From Brachycybe producta (taxonomy: Eukaryota; Arthropoda; Diplopoda; Playtdesmida; Andrognathidae), in contig JAUPFP010000018.1 in NCBI GenBank assembly GCA_036925085.1, positions 4,008,885-4,072,884 on the forward strand: a stretch of 64,000 nucleotides of DNA, written 5' to 3'. The notes below the pieces were generated by a model that worked only from the letters and a program-made list of their open reading frames with translations, did not search any database and was not told the DNA's origin. Both the position numbers and the translations under genes were made by a program. Position 1 is the stretch's first letter. Each line of letters starts with the position of its first letter. Shown here piece after piece: positions 43,890-55,059 of this stretch.

Positions 43890-44094
43890 TGAAATAAACA
43901 AGCTAGAGTATAATAATTCGGTGACGAACTCATTTTTCTAAAGCCTAAATGGTAATTCACATCCGGTACGGATTAGAATCAACATAAAACCAACTATGAG
44001 TCAGTCCCATAATAAATTAAATAGATTATCATTTCAATAGCACGCATCTATTCATCCGAATCTGTTGTTCGATCGAAAAGAGGCCTAATTCAAT
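43890..44094 (+). promoter_or_regulatory. Promoter and 5' leader of small gene copy 3
   Basis: Homologous to 32990-33205 up to the ATG. The TATA-like box of copy 2 is here ACATAAAACC, so expression strength may differ. Confidence 0.45.
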
Positions 44095-44142
44095 ATGATT
44101 TTCAAAGTTATTGCATTCGGACTTTTGGTTTTCTTCATTCAG
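44095..44142 (+). CDS. Exon 1 (signal peptide) of small membrane protein gene, copy 3
   Basis: Sixteen codons, MIFKVIAFGLLVFFIQ, end at donor CAG|GTTAGT in phase 0. Exon 2 lies at 47110-47268 (intron about 3.0 kb). Compared with copy 2, the changes are conservative hydrophobic substitutions, as expected for a signal peptide under selection. The predicted product is 68 residues. Confidence 0.6.
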
Positions 44143-44859
44143 GTTAGTTAAAAGTTTCGAAAATTACTTCAACTTGGATCTAATTTAAGAGCTGTTGCTT
44201 TGAGCAGACAAGGAGACAAATGAGTGTTACTATAGAGTGTTACTAAACTTGCAAGAAATCGCCTCACAATCGCTCAATTAAAATACAGGAAAGCGCAAAA
44301 TGCAATAAAAAGTATTGTTCTTTACGTGCTCAATTTATATATTTTTTGAAAAGGTCCTTCTATTTTTAAACAACGTTCAAAACCGTTCGTTTTTTTATTC
44401 CATTTTAAATCCCATTGGATCAAAAACCGTCCCACAAACATTTGAAAAATTCTCGTTAAAAAAGATCTAGAAGAATAACAAAATAATTAGCACATACTTT
44501 CATGTATTGGCTTCACGATGTTTCCTTTTCATAAATTTTGAAACGGTCCTTCTATTTTTAATAACGTTTAAAATCGTACGTTTTTTAACGCCATGTTAAA
44601 TCCCGTAGGGCCAAAAAACCATTCCATAAACATTTGAAAAACTCTCGTATAAAATGACTTAGAACAATAACAAAAAATTAGCACGTGTCTGAATGTATTG
44701 GCTTCACGATGTTTCCTTTTTACAAGGTTAACACGTGAACTTATTTTTATATTAATTATTATGTGACTTCGAACCTGGAAAAAAAACGTTAAAAAAAAAC
44801 TTTTTCAATCAACAACGACCGCAGGGCCTAAATTCGGAGAAATTTTGAATTAAACGCTA
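44143..44859 (+). other. Intron of small gene copy 3, paralogous to intron of copy 2
   Basis: 44200-44820 matches 38960-39360 (AAGAAATCGCCTCACAATCG, AATGCAATAAAAAGTATTG) with an internal duplication (TAGCACGT / GGCTTCACGATGTTTCCTTT at 44488-44530 and 44681-44725). No gene is seen. Confidence 0.6.
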
Positions 44860-45570
44860 TAAAAGGCTACATCGCAAAATCACTTCGAAAAAAAAATTCC
44901 GCAAAGAGCACTAGCATCGTTTATCTATTGAGCCCATAGACACAATGTTAAGGAAAAAATGTTCATTTTTAAAATAAACAGTAGTCGCCGCAATATGTTT
45001 ATTTTTCATATTTAAAGTTGTCCAATATTAAATTTTCGAGTGATAGAATTACAAAAAAATTGGTAAGTGCGGTTATATTTTTAAAAACTATTTCAAAATC
45101 GCGAATTTCTAACTCTTATGTTAAACTCCATTGAGTACGCCCAAATACGAAAAAACATCCATTAAAATGCTCGTAAAAATGCATTTAAATAATTTTTAAA
45201 AACGACAGTGAAGCTAACACATTGGCGCACGTGCTGATTTTTTTTCTGTTTTTTTTTATTTTATGAGCATTTTAATGGATATAAATATTTGTTTACGAGC
45301 TCGTACTCAATGTTAGAGTTAGAAATTCGCGATTTTTTCGTTATTCTATCACTCGATCAGCATATAACTAAGGTGCACATGGCACTTTGAAAACTTAATA
45401 TTGGACAACTTTAAATATGAAAAAATAAACATATTGCCACGACTGTGTATTTTAAAAAATTACATTTTTTCTTTAACATTGGGTGTAATTGCTCAATAGA
45501 AAAACGATGCCAGCGCTCTTTGCGAAGATTTTTCGAAATAATTTTGTGATGCAGCCTCTCAAAAAACAAT
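44860..45570. repeat. Long fold-back repeat, family D, most complete copy
   Basis: Arms of about 330 bp (44870-45180 against 45250-45565) around a centre with ACATTGGCGCACGTGCTGAT. Arm landmarks are CTATTGAGCCCATAGA, AAAGTTGTCCAATATTAA and TCCATTGAGTACGCCCAAA. Confidence 0.8.
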
Positions 45571-46599
45571 CTTAAGACACACTTAACTATGAAAGCCGCA
45601 GAAAATATAATAAAAGTTAATTGACAAAATTCTGCTGAATAAAAGTGAAAATGTAGGAAATATTTGAAACAGGAAAATAATTTCACTGGCTGCGTGTACA
45701 TTACATTTTTTCAAAACATTTTTGCCCACAATTTTAAAATTGCAAAATATGACACGGTTATGGTGGGAGAAAAATTAAAATAAAACCAAGTGGGTGGGGT
45801 TCTAGACATTTACGGATTTTCTTTGGGCCAGGTAAATATTTTTTTTTTGGGCCACGTTTTCTCCCAGTGCTCCCTAGTCCTGCCTATATATATATAAAGC
45901 CGAGACACATCATAGCGCCGTCTATTGATGAATGACCACTATTTAAGAGCTGTCATCTACCTATGATATGAAACAATACAGCAGGTTCCCCTGAAAACCC
46001 CTCTTATGAATCCTAGTTTGAATACAGACTATACTTCAAATTTCTAATATAGACAGTCTTTTTCTGGTCCAGGTGGTAACGTGGCAAATGCCGCCTGCTC
46101 ATGTCCTTCTATGCGCCAATGTACTGAACGTTCACTTTCATACATCGCTGACTGGTGCTCGTAACTTGCCAGCAATGGCGCAACGGGCTAAGAGGGCTGA
46201 CGCCCCCAGGACTTAAAATCTCTCGTGGCCCTTCATATTTCTCCCCTGGAGATATCAAATACTTATTTAAAATTTAATTAGCCTCTCTCAGACCAGAATC
46301 CAAGTTGTGCTACTACATGCCAGCATTAGCCTCTCGAAATTGCGAGGGTACCAGGATGTTTTGTAAACTTCGAAGCCCCCAGATGCCTTTCTAAATTTGA
46401 AAGCCCCCGAGAGCTTCTCCACACTCTGTAGCCACAAAGCCTCTCAAAACTAAGAAAACTGGAACTGTAAATCCCTCAGAAACTCTCATAATTGGGTGGC
46501 CCTCGTGAGCCTCTCGTAACTCAAATTTAAATTTATGTTTACCAAAAGTTATATAACAGGAAGCTTTTCTTGCATTCATACGAGTACTATAGGAACTTA
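45571..46599. other. No gene seen
   Basis: Mixed sequence within intron 1 of copy 3, with a T-run at 45839-45848 and a short (AT)n at 45888. Small frames have no recognisable domains. Confidence 0.4.
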
Positions 46600-47031
46600 A
46601 GAAGAGTTAGCTTTGAACCCGGATTGCCTGAGTGGCCTGTTGTTGAGCCGGCAGGGTCGTTTCTCTTTGACACACCTACATCTTCTTGACGAGAAATAAT
46701 AAGTAGACAAGATGGCAAAATGATTGTAGAACACTTGTAATTTATCACGAATCCACAAAGTTGCAATAATGGATTACAATAACATTAATGAGACATTCTG
46801 GGTGCCTGGCACTTTATACCCATGGGTGCCGGTATACCTTGAGAGGTAAACCGGCACCCAAGTTTCCGGACACCTTTCCCTAGTGTCATCCGCCTATCGC
46901 CATGCGGGGAAGGATGGAGTGTCCACCAACAGGTAAAGAGGTGAAGGAGGATGGAGGAGGATGAGGTCAATGAACTCGACTGAACACTCAAATATGGAGA
47001 CCTGTGACACCATAATAAGTGTGGTGTCACA
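46600..47031 (-). mobile_element. LTR-like repeat with terminal hairpin, minus strand
   Basis: On the minus strand it begins TGTGACACCA, followed after 9 bases by TGGTGTCACA (47003-47031), a palindromic terminus. A GGGTATAAAGTGCC TATA box lies at about 46810. The left boundary is approximate and no TSD was confirmed. Confidence 0.4.
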
Positions 47032-47109
47032 GTTAACAACTATTTAAATTTCAAATGTGTTTACACTTTTTATGCTATTTTAAAAAAAAAATGTTTCTAT
47101 TCCTTACAG

Positions 47110-47268
47110 GCCGTAATCAGTGCTGAAATTGCTGAATATAATCCTGCTGCACTCGAAGGACGTTTGGGACCCCCTTCTATGCTGCTTATTCCATTAATTA
47201 TTGCGGGCGCCGGGCTAATATCGATTGTTTTGTGTGTATTTACAGTGTGTTCCCACCTAACACCATGA
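47110..47268 (+). CDS. Exon 2 of small membrane protein gene, copy 3
   Basis: Acceptor TTTCTATTCCTTACAG, phase 0, 52 residues and TGA: AVISAEIAEYNPAALEGR, then a membrane helix (MLLIPLIIAGAGLISIVLCV) and a short tail. It differs from copies 1 and 2 by many substitutions but keeps the frame, with a one-codon indel (AAL versus DAII), the Glu residues, EGR and the helix. That pattern is what purifying selection on a coding exon produces. The Cys-rich tail is reduced. The polyadenylation signal is AATAAG at about 47384. Confidence 0.65.
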   Translation, partial: AVISAEIAEYNPAALEGRLGPPSMLLIPLIIAGAGLISIVLCVFTVCSHLTP

Positions 47269-48006
47269 TGCCAAAAACAGGATTGTGACAAAGTTAATCA
47301 CAGTTATTACATGCACTCAAAATGGTTTATGGAAAATACTGTATACAGTCTGCACTGGCGTAAAATTTATCAATTAAAACACTAATAAGATATCTTGCAT
47401 AACATGGAAGTTAATTCATGTGACACCCAATACTAGTGGTGTCATGTCTGTACTACCTTGTATAAACTATAATTATAATTTCAGCTGTTTTAAACTTGTT
47501 CTTTGAGATTGATAACTATATCATCTCCCTTCCTTCCAGTTTATCTCTTTACATAGAAAATGGGTCGCTTTTATTTGCTTTTATTGCTGTTGATAATACA
47601 GATGTTTGTGACGTTGCTTGAGACATCACATGAAAGGATAATTCACCTATCCGTGTGCCCGTCTACAGCGTAACATTGGCATGGCCTGACACGCCTATAA
47701 AAGGCGGTAAATTAAAATATCAACCGTTCTTTAGTGATCGTTTTGGCATCTGGGTCCTATTTCATAAAGGTGTTACCTGAGTAATAGCCACCTTGATTTA
47801 GTAAAAGTGAGAAAAAGCTGTTTCATAATGAAAGTATTGTAGAAGAATCCCTTATACCACAGTCAACAGTGAATTACTAGGATACTTTTTCACAAAACAT
47901 TTTCTTATCATGGTAAAGTAAATATACTACAATTAACCTACCATAGAGTAAATAGCTTTTTTGTTTCATAAAATAAAGAACGGTATATTATTAAACCACA
48001 GTAAAG
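47269..48006. other. 3' flank of small gene copy 3, no other gene seen
   Basis: Contains a short palindrome TGACACC...GGTGTCA (47422-47445) like the LTR terminus at 47003, and AT-rich inverted motifs near 47760-48000. No long frame. Confidence 0.35.
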
Positions 48007-48255
48007 ATGGTGTTTACTACCTATTGCTTGCTAGTTCCAGACAACAGATCATTGTTAAATGGAATTCTTACTAGAAACCCCCGTATATCTAGAAATGGCC
48101 ATCTAAAGGCTATTAGAGAAATAGGAGCTAGAACTGATGCATATTTGTGGTCTTTCTTTCCAAATGTATTTAGACTATGGAATGCTCTCCCAGCACATAG
48201 TTCTGGTTTAGGACAGGTTCAATTTGACGATGATGTCTATGCCTCGTGTCAATGA
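48007..48255 (+). pseudogene. LINE ORF2 C-terminal remnant
   Basis: The 82-codon frame contains AYLWSFFPNVFRLWNALP, a motif typical of the very C-terminus of CR1/L2/Jockey-like non-LTR retrotransposon proteins downstream of RT. Everything upstream is lost, as expected from 5'-truncated insertion. Confidence 0.6.
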
Positions 48256-48759
48256 CAACCATTTGTGATTGGCAATTGTTCTTGTCCTTGTGTAAACAGC
48301 TTATGGTTGTACAGTGGGTGGAAAATTTTTGTTTCTTGTTCATTTTGTTTTTAAAAATAGAACTTTATCCAAGAAAAGGTTTGTTAAAAAAGTTGTTTGT
48401 TCCCTTAAACAAGGGACCCTTTTATGATCCCTAAAAGACATTATAGTTCTATGCTATTATAGCGTGATCCTTATTTTTTTTAAAAACAAAGTGAACAACA
48501 CCCAAGATTTTTCCACCCAACTATTATACAACCCAACTCAAAACCAAGGTATCTTTTTTTGTTTGGATGACTGTATGTATCTCTTTAGTCTGTGTTATGA
48601 ACTTATATGGTGTTCGCACAATTTAAATGTTTTCAGTTCATTAACTGTTTTCTTTCATTTGTTGTTTATGATAAACAAAGAATGAAAGAAAATGAACTGA
48701 ACACTTTTTTTCAGCTTATATTTTCATTTTGATAGACTAAACAAAATCACTTTTTTTGG
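48256..48759. other. No gene seen
   Basis: T-rich sequence following the LINE remnant; possibly its 3' untranslated region. Confidence 0.35.
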
Positions 48760-48802
48760 CCAATGGGGGGTCCGGACCCCTCGGACCCCCCCCCTTAAAT
48801 CC
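48760..48802. mobile_element. hAT-like MITE terminus
   Basis: CCGGACCCCTCGG, a C-run, then AAATCCGCCACTG, the inverse of a CAGTGGCGGATTT terminus common in non-autonomous hAT elements. The partner end was not found. Confidence 0.35.
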
Positions 48803-49049
48803 GCCACTGTATACACAGGTCCAAACCTATAAGAACACCGCATTTTTCTTGGTTCGATGTCCACTTCTGTCTTTCAAATTCATTCATGCTTGTCACGTTG
48901 ATTTTTATCCATTACAATGGGCCTGTGGACACTTCAACTTTAATTGTAACTGATCATCTTTGTCTTCTTGTGTTTTAACAAAGATGAATAAGTGTTTTAC
49001 AAGCATTGTCTTTTGTTCCTTAATTATTCTCCTTGGAACAATCGGAGGC
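48803..49049 (+). mobile_element. Left part of a diverged LTR split by the hAT element
   Basis: ACACAGGTCCAAACCTATAA, TGGGCCTGTGGACAC, AAAGATGAATAAGTGTTTTA and AACAATCGGAGG follow the order of the 21550-family LTR. It continues at 52027 after the hAT transposon. Confidence 0.6.
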
Positions 49050-49185
49050 AGGGCCTAAAATTTTTTATAATTCAGACTGCACATTATTAAAAAAAATTAT
49101 TAATTCTTTAAAAAAAGTTTATACAATTGGTCCACATATTTATTATGTGGGCCTACTTAAACATGAATACGGTAAAAAACAAATC

Positions 49186-51519
49186 TCAAAACTTTACTTT
49201 ACAAGCCATGTCATCTACCCGCTCTTTTCGTATATTTGAAAATACATGTTGAAACCATTCCTGTTCTGTTGCCTTGGTACATATTTTCGCATGCCTCGCT
49301 TTCACCTTTAACCATCTAGTAACAGCTGGGTTAGGGTCAAATTCTGATAATGATGGCATGTTAACTCTGACATGAAGTGAATTTTTTATAGTTTGTGGTG
49401 CAAGAGAAGTACGATCATAGGTTTTCAAGATGTTATAGTAGGAAATAAGTCTCTCCACATCAGCACTGTGAGGCTTTGCCACAATTACACGTGAAACAGA
49501 GGTATAAAGTGTCTTCCACGAGTCAACTTGCAATAATAACTGCAAAACTTCAGGTTCAGATGTTCTTCTGCCATTGATTCGAACATCAGTGGCAGCTTCA
49601 CGGTAAGAAGCTGCAAAGTCCAATAACTGAAAATCTCGGCAGATCAGATTGTAGCACTTCCGTAAATCGTCATCAGATACATCATCACATATGCACTCTA
49701 ATGGTTTTAAATGGTCCCATTCAGTTGTGTCCAGCCTATACTTTAAAAAATTCACAATAGATTCAATAGTATCATTCCGAACTGCTTCATACATTCGCAA
49801 GTCACTTATATATGAATGATGATTTTTTCTGCGGCGTGATGGTTCATGAAGACTAACTCCATGAAACTGGTAGGTGTTCGAGGTTTTTTCTGGTTCCTGA
49901 TTTGGCATAGTCACAACAGACGAGTCAAATAGTTCTCCCCAACCACCAAGAAGATGAGATGTTTGTAAATCTTCAATAGAAGTCATCAACTTCTCACTAG
50001 CCACTTTAATGTCAAAAATGATAACTGTGTCACCTTGTATTTGCTTCTGGAAGCGTGTGTATAGAAATCCGAGGTCAGTCAAAAAACAAAGTAACTTAAG
50101 TTTGCTGTAATCGGTGAGCATCTTCAAATAGCCTTCTGCTACATGATCCTTTTCACTTGTTTTAAGTTGAAAATACTTAACTAACACTCGCCAGCTTCGA
50201 AGAACAGCAACAAGAAGAGAATACGTAAATTCTGTCCATCTCACCTCAAAGTATTTTGGGATGTGCAATACTGTCAGATTTTCTTCTTTGGCAATCTTTT
50301 TAAGTTCTTTTGTACGAAGTCCAGATTGATGGAAGTAGGTTGAAATTGCTACACAACTTTCGATTATCTTTTTGACCTCCACTACATTTGAGGTTAAACT
50401 TTCCCATGCCAGTGCACTACGATGTACAGCACACCAGATTTTCATGAATGGTGAATTTACATCATTTCTTTTTTTGTCGGCTTGTAGGTATGCCCATAGC
50501 CCTTTTCTTTCACCAGAATTTATACTGGCTCCATCCGTTACGATTGATGTCATAACAGGTATCAAATCATCCCATTTAATTAAGCGTTCCACTGCATGTT
50601 TCACAGCTTTATAATAGCCTTCTGCACCACGGTCATTTGGTTCTTCAAATCCAAGAAACAGTAGTTCAATATTTCCTTCTTTTGTTACAATTTTTGCCAT
50701 GACATGAATATTGTCAATTTGCATACGATCGACAGAACCATCTACTCGAAGTGAAACTGCCAGACAATTTTTCAATTTTTCTTGGATTCTGTTAATGTCT
50801 GCTTCAACAATGCATGATAGGAGCTCTTTGTGGCTTGTAGGATTCACATATTGAAGGACTCCTTCTTTTGGACAGTAAGTTTCAAAAGGTGTTGTTGAAT
50901 CAAATTCTTGACCTTTAAGATTTGCTACTTCACGTGATGGCCATGACCAGGCACTGAGAGTACCACGTTTTGCATCATTGTAGACAGTACAAATGAATCT
51001 GGCCATTTTGTTTGCAAGTTGACGGTTTTGAACTGATATTATCCGATTCAGGGGAGCTTCTTTTTCTTTCTCAACTTCAGATAATTTTTTCAAATGATCT
51101 ACTTGCATACATTGCAGGTGCATGGATGACATGAGATGCTTTTCCAAAAGTAACTTACGTGGCACTGTACCTGCTTCTGTGCAGATTGGTGGTACATGAT
51201 TCTTCTGCACAGCATGTATCATTACTGTTTTTTGATTTCTAAAGCAAATTGAACATCGCACCATTCTTCTTCCTTTGTTTTGAAGTTTTTCAAAACATTT
51301 GTCCAAGTTTAAAGATGGCTTTGGTTCCATTGCTGACACTCCAAAATCATCAGCATCAATTTCATCAGCAAAGTTTGAAGAATCACTACACCCGCTAGTA
51401 GAATTAGTTGTTGATGTGCTACTATCCTTACATATTTGTTTTCCAATTGATTCCAAATCATCTACAGCTTTTCTTTTACTAGCTGTGGCATTTGTGTTTT
51501 TTAACAACCATCGATCCAT
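49186..51519 (-). CDS. hAT-superfamily transposase, intact (777 aa)
   Basis: The enzyme cuts the element out and joins it to new sites, leaving 8-bp duplications. A zinc finger lies at residues 89-134 (C-x2-C ... H-x5-H, RCSICFRNQK and LEKHLMSSMH). The RNase H-like catalytic core shows LRVDGSVDR (Asp260), IVTDGASINSG (Asp329) and WCAVHRSAL (Cys363/His366). A long helical insertion follows, then the C-terminal hAT dimerisation region with SADVERLISYYNIL (Glu689). The three acidic residues match the expected D-D-E order. It resembles vertebrate KIAA1586/ZBED-type hAT-derived proteins in motif style (from general knowledge). No stops or frameshifts. The ATG at 51519 is the first in frame. Confidence 0.88.
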   Translation of the reverse strand: MDRWLLKNTNATASKRKAVDDLESIGKQICKDSSTSTTNSTSGCSDSSNFADEIDADDFGVSAMEPKPSLNLDKCFEKLQNKGRRMVRCSICFRNQKTVMIHAVQKNHVPPICTEAGTVPRKLLLEKHLMSSMHLQCMQVDHLKKLSEVEKEKEAPLNRIISVQNRQLANKMARFICTVYNDAKRGTLSAWSWPSREVANLKGQEFDSTTPFETYCPKEGVLQYVNPTSHKELLSCIVEADINRIQEKLKNCLAVSLRVDGSVDRMQIDNIHVMAKIVTKEGNIELLFLGFEEPNDRGAEGYYKAVKHAVERLIKWDDLIPVMTSIVTDGASINSGERKGLWAYLQADKKRNDVNSPFMKIWCAVHRSALAWESLTSNVVEVKKIIESCVAISTYFHQSGLRTKELKKIAKEENLTVLHIPKYFEVRWTEFTYSLLVAVLRSWRVLVKYFQLKTSEKDHVAEGYLKMLTDYSKLKLLCFLTDLGFLYTRFQKQIQGDTVIIFDIKVASEKLMTSIEDLQTSHLLGGWGELFDSSVVTMPNQEPEKTSNTYQFHGVSLHEPSRRRKNHHSYISDLRMYEAVRNDTIESIVNFLKYRLDTTEWDHLKPLECICDDVSDDDLRKCYNLICRDFQLLDFAASYREAATDVRINGRRTSEPEVLQLLLQVDSWKTLYTSVSRVIVAKPHSADVERLISYYNILKTYDRTSLAPQTIKNSLHVRVNMPSLSEFDPNPAVTRWLKVKARHAKICTKATEQEWFQHVFSNIRKERVDDMACKVKF

Positions 51520-51654
51520 TTCACTTAAAAGGTAAAATTGTTAATTAACCAAAAGTAAAAAAAGAAACTGCACACTCTTCAATTTCTTAATTTAAGTGCT
51601 GAAGCATGAAATGTGTTTTGGGAATGCCCCTCAACATCTAGAATGGGGTAATCA

Positions 51655-51770
51655 AAACAGGATGTGACCAAAACAGGATGTGACCAAAACAGGATGTGAC
51701 CAAAACAGGATGTGACCAAAACAGGATGTGACCAAAACAGGATGTGACCAAAACAGGATGTGGTGGAACA
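51655..51770. repeat. 16-bp tandem repeat inside the hAT element
   Basis: About seven near-perfect copies of AAAACAGGATGTGACC between the transposase start and the right TIR. Subterminal repeats are transposase-binding sites in other hAT elements (for example plant Ac); here that role is inference. Confidence 0.85.
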
Positions 51771-52026
51771 AAAGGACCACATTTCACAGCTAAGTTAGGC
51801 TGTGACAGTGTGACCCACTTCCAAGAAGTCTAAAATTAAAAACAGACAACTCCATTCAAAAACCATAATTTAGAATGCATTTATTTGATTAAATTCAAAG
51901 TTAAAAATAAATTTCAATTTATCTAAAAAAATATTTTTTATACTACACACTTTCAAATTTCAGCCTGCACATTTTGAAATTCGAACTGCACAAAGTGTGT
52001 CGGGGTACACACAATTTTAGGCCCTG

Positions 52027-52330
52027 ATCGGAGGCACCATAGGACAAGAAGGTAAAAGAACCCCATAGGAAGAAAAGCGACGAGACAATCCAGAAGCAGG
52101 TGGTGACCACGTTTCTGAAGAATCACACCCATCGTTCATCCATTGCTATACATCTACTTTGGGCTCTCCAGCCTTCTTTGTATGGTAACCATACAATAGA
52201 GGAAGGTATGCGAGTCAACGATTAGCGGAAATCAGGCATCATCGCAGAGTCGTATGCGAGTAAACGACCAGAATTCTCACAATTTGCACAACTAGTAACG
52301 TAAATAACATAGATATTATGATATTGCGGA
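52027..52330 (+). mobile_element. Right part of the LTR split by the hAT element
   Basis: Resumes with ATCGGAGGCACCATAGGACA and continues TCACACCCATCGTTCATCC. Its 3' boundary is unclear. Confidence 0.5.
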
Positions 52331-52993
52331 CAATATTTTACATTGAAAGTAACACCTATGTATTATATTATTGAGGTATTTGTGAATTAACTTCGTTATG
52401 CCAACAAGATCCCTACTTCAAAAGTCATAAAGTAATAAAATTTTAGTGACTTTTTAAGTCTTTTTTTCTAAACCCTTTTCTATATATTTAATATATTTAT
52501 ATATATATAATATATTTAAATCAGGAGTAGATAGATTTTTAATGATTAATTCTAGGTTATCAAAAATCATATATATATAGCATTAAAATTCATTTGTATT
52601 CATCTTGGTTAATTACTTAGTGAGTGTTAACAGCTTCAGTGAAACGTCTTGTCATTTTTAATGTACGTCTCTGACCGAGATCGGAATCATGGAAATGATG
52701 GAAAGAGCGCACTGATTTTTTACATTTTTGTATTTGTTACACCTCGATTGAATGAGTGTTTTGTTAACGAAGAATGTAGACTATATGAATTTTATTTAGC
52801 AGGTTGCCTGCTTTGGTCTAAAGCAATTAGATAAACCCTATCCTAAATTTTCTCTCACAGAGATGAGTATGGTGTGGACAGTTGTCCACCCGTGACAGGA
52901 GACACGAGGAGGGTGACGTGACCATACATGGTTAACATGCCAATAAACATTCTAGATTTAGGGAAATGTTTCCTATTCAAGGTGGTCGTATGA
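52331..52993. other. AT-rich sequence, no gene seen
   Basis: Contains a (TA)-rich stretch at 52480-52530. Nothing else recognisable. Confidence 0.4.
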
Positions 52994-53569
52994 TTAGAGG
53001 TGGGACAAATCCCAAACTTTCTCGAATCCGAATTCGAATCCTAAAAGGTTCTCGAATCCCTCGAATCCTTCATATAAAAATCCTATATTATTCATGAAGA
53101 AGATACAATTGGGTGTGCGACATTTGTACTAAAGGGCAAATGGCATACTCCACCGAAATATACTAAACCGTACGCATAGAGAGAACAAAAAAGTGGTTTT
53201 ATGGCAAATGGCTTTAGGACAAATGTCCATAGGGCAAGTGTCTATATCGCAAATGTCTATAACCCGATACAAATAAATGAAATAATATTAAATATTAAAT
53301 TATTAATAATAAAAAAGTGTGGCACTCAGGGTCGCCACAAGATGATATTGGTGATCCGGGTACCACCGAAATTGAAACGATCGCTGTTTTTTTTTGTTAG
53401 TGATCGCTTCTATTGGACGTCGATAAAGTTAAAACTAATTTTACCAAAGTTTTTAAGTTTTTTTAAGGTATCGATTCGAAAGACAAAAAAGTGCGAGGAA
53501 TCGAGTTTTCGAATCTCGAATATTTTTCTAGATTTGCTGAATTCGAGGATTCGAATGGCCCATCCCTAG
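52994..53569. mobile_element. hAT-like MITE with GATTCGAAT-rich ends
   Basis: Left end TAGAGGTGGGACAAAT followed by CTCGAATCCGAATTCGAATC; right end GGATTCGAATGGCCCATCCCTA. TA-GGG-TGGG ends suggest hAT. Flanking 8-mers CGTATGAT and GAAATGAT match only in part. It carries a small minisatellite fold-back (53103-53271, ACTAAACCGTACGCATAGAG). Confidence 0.5.
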
Positions 53570-54039
53570 AAATGATATAATCGGTGGTCAATTGAGGGCA
53601 CAGGTGAAGGTGTATGTGGAGCATCACACAAGTTTCCAAAAATCAGAAGAAGAAGAAAAAACAAATTGCCCAATATGGCATGAACATACTGTACCTCTTG
53701 CATACCCATGGTTTAAGAGCCTACAGGGGAAAAAAACTTACAAAAATCTTCGCATGTGGGCGCTTCTGTAGCTGTGACGTCAACATGTGGCAAAAAAATC
53801 AATTATGATACACTTTTGTTCTCTTATCGATGGATAGAAGTGAGTATATTTTAATAACGACTCTTTTTTGGGTAAATATGCACTACTGAAAAAAGGAAGA
53901 GCAACTTTTGATCTACAATGGTGAGTAACTTGAGTCGTATACAATTAGCGGTCAAATTTTAGGGTATCATGAAACTTATGGTTAGTGGGAAATTTAGATC
54001 CTATAAAATGTATAAACGGAGGAGCTTTTGTCGCCTATG
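53570..54039. other. No gene seen
   Basis: Includes a 64-codon frame (53614-53808) without recognisable features. Confidence 0.35.
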
Positions 54040-54432
54040 GGATTTAACATGAGCTAAAGAAGTACGAGATTTTAAAATGAAATTAAAAATAGAAAAACTA
54101 ATTATAAATTTTTACCAACGTATCACTAGATGAGCAATATTGTTATGTACATATTGCGATTTGAATTTTGAAAATCACAATTTTTGTTGCAGAAAACAAA
54201 TCATTTGCCTGAACCATGTATTTTTCAAATAGGAATTTAACATAGGCTAAAAAATATGAGATTTTAAAGCAAAATTAAAAATAGAAAAACTAATTATAAA
54301 TTTTTACCAACGTATCACTAGATGAGCAATATTGTTATGTACATATTGCAATTTGAATTTTGAAAATAACAATTTTCATTGCAGAAAACAAAACATTTGT
54401 CTGAACCATCTATTTTTTAAAATAGGAATTTC
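54040..54432. repeat. Direct tandem duplication of a ~190-bp unit
   Basis: Both halves share AAATAGAAAAACTAATTATA, ACCAACGTATCACTAGATGA and GCAATATTGTTATGTACATA, in the same order and orientation. Confidence 0.85.
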
Positions 54433-55059
54433 TCTTTCTCATTGGCTTCAATGGCTTAGCTGTGGGGCGCCACTAAACGGCGAAAAGTGGAACTATAACT
54501 GTCATCTGCAAATATTCAAAATGGCGTCACACATATAGGCTCTTAAGTTTGAATACATGAGTGACATTGATCAATATTGCTTCAAAACACGATTTAGGTT
54601 AACACAAAAGACAATATTTGCACAGTCACTTGCTTCTAGTAATGCCGCTACTTCTCAGGTCACGTCATAGCTTATAAAAACAAACAATACATGTCATGAA
54701 ACTATCAAATTCTACAAAAATATTGAAACGCACCTCCCCCCTTTGGGGTTAACTTCGTATTTAAAAAAAAGATAAACTGTATTTCATCAAGTCACAAATG
54801 CTTCAAATTTATCAAAGAATGCCATGCCATTATTGACTGATGTATGTATAAAGATGAATTAGTGCTGTCCAAATGACCAGCTCGGATATTATAATATAAT
54901 CTTTACCTGCTTGGAAGAGAGCAATTGCTTAGTTTGCACTCTTATTTAAAGAGACCTCCAGAAATTTATTTTCAAAATATTGTCAAGATTTACCCAACGA
55001 CTGTCAGAACGATTGTTAAATTTTAAAATAAGTCAATAAAACCATAAAAAACTTAAAAA
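54433..55059. other. No gene seen
   Basis: AT-rich, with no frame above 60 codons that is interpretable. Confidence 0.35.

Larger units (their letters stand above)
49050..52026 (-). mobile_element. Complete hAT transposon, 2,977 bp
   Basis: Perfect 14-bp TIRs CAGGGCCTAAAATT and 8-bp duplications ATCGGAGG on both sides (49042-49049, 52027-52034). Inside is one intact transposase on the minus strand and a tandem-repeat block near the right end. With intact ends, TSD and ORF, this copy is young and may have been active recently. It inserted into an LTR. Confidence 0.92.
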
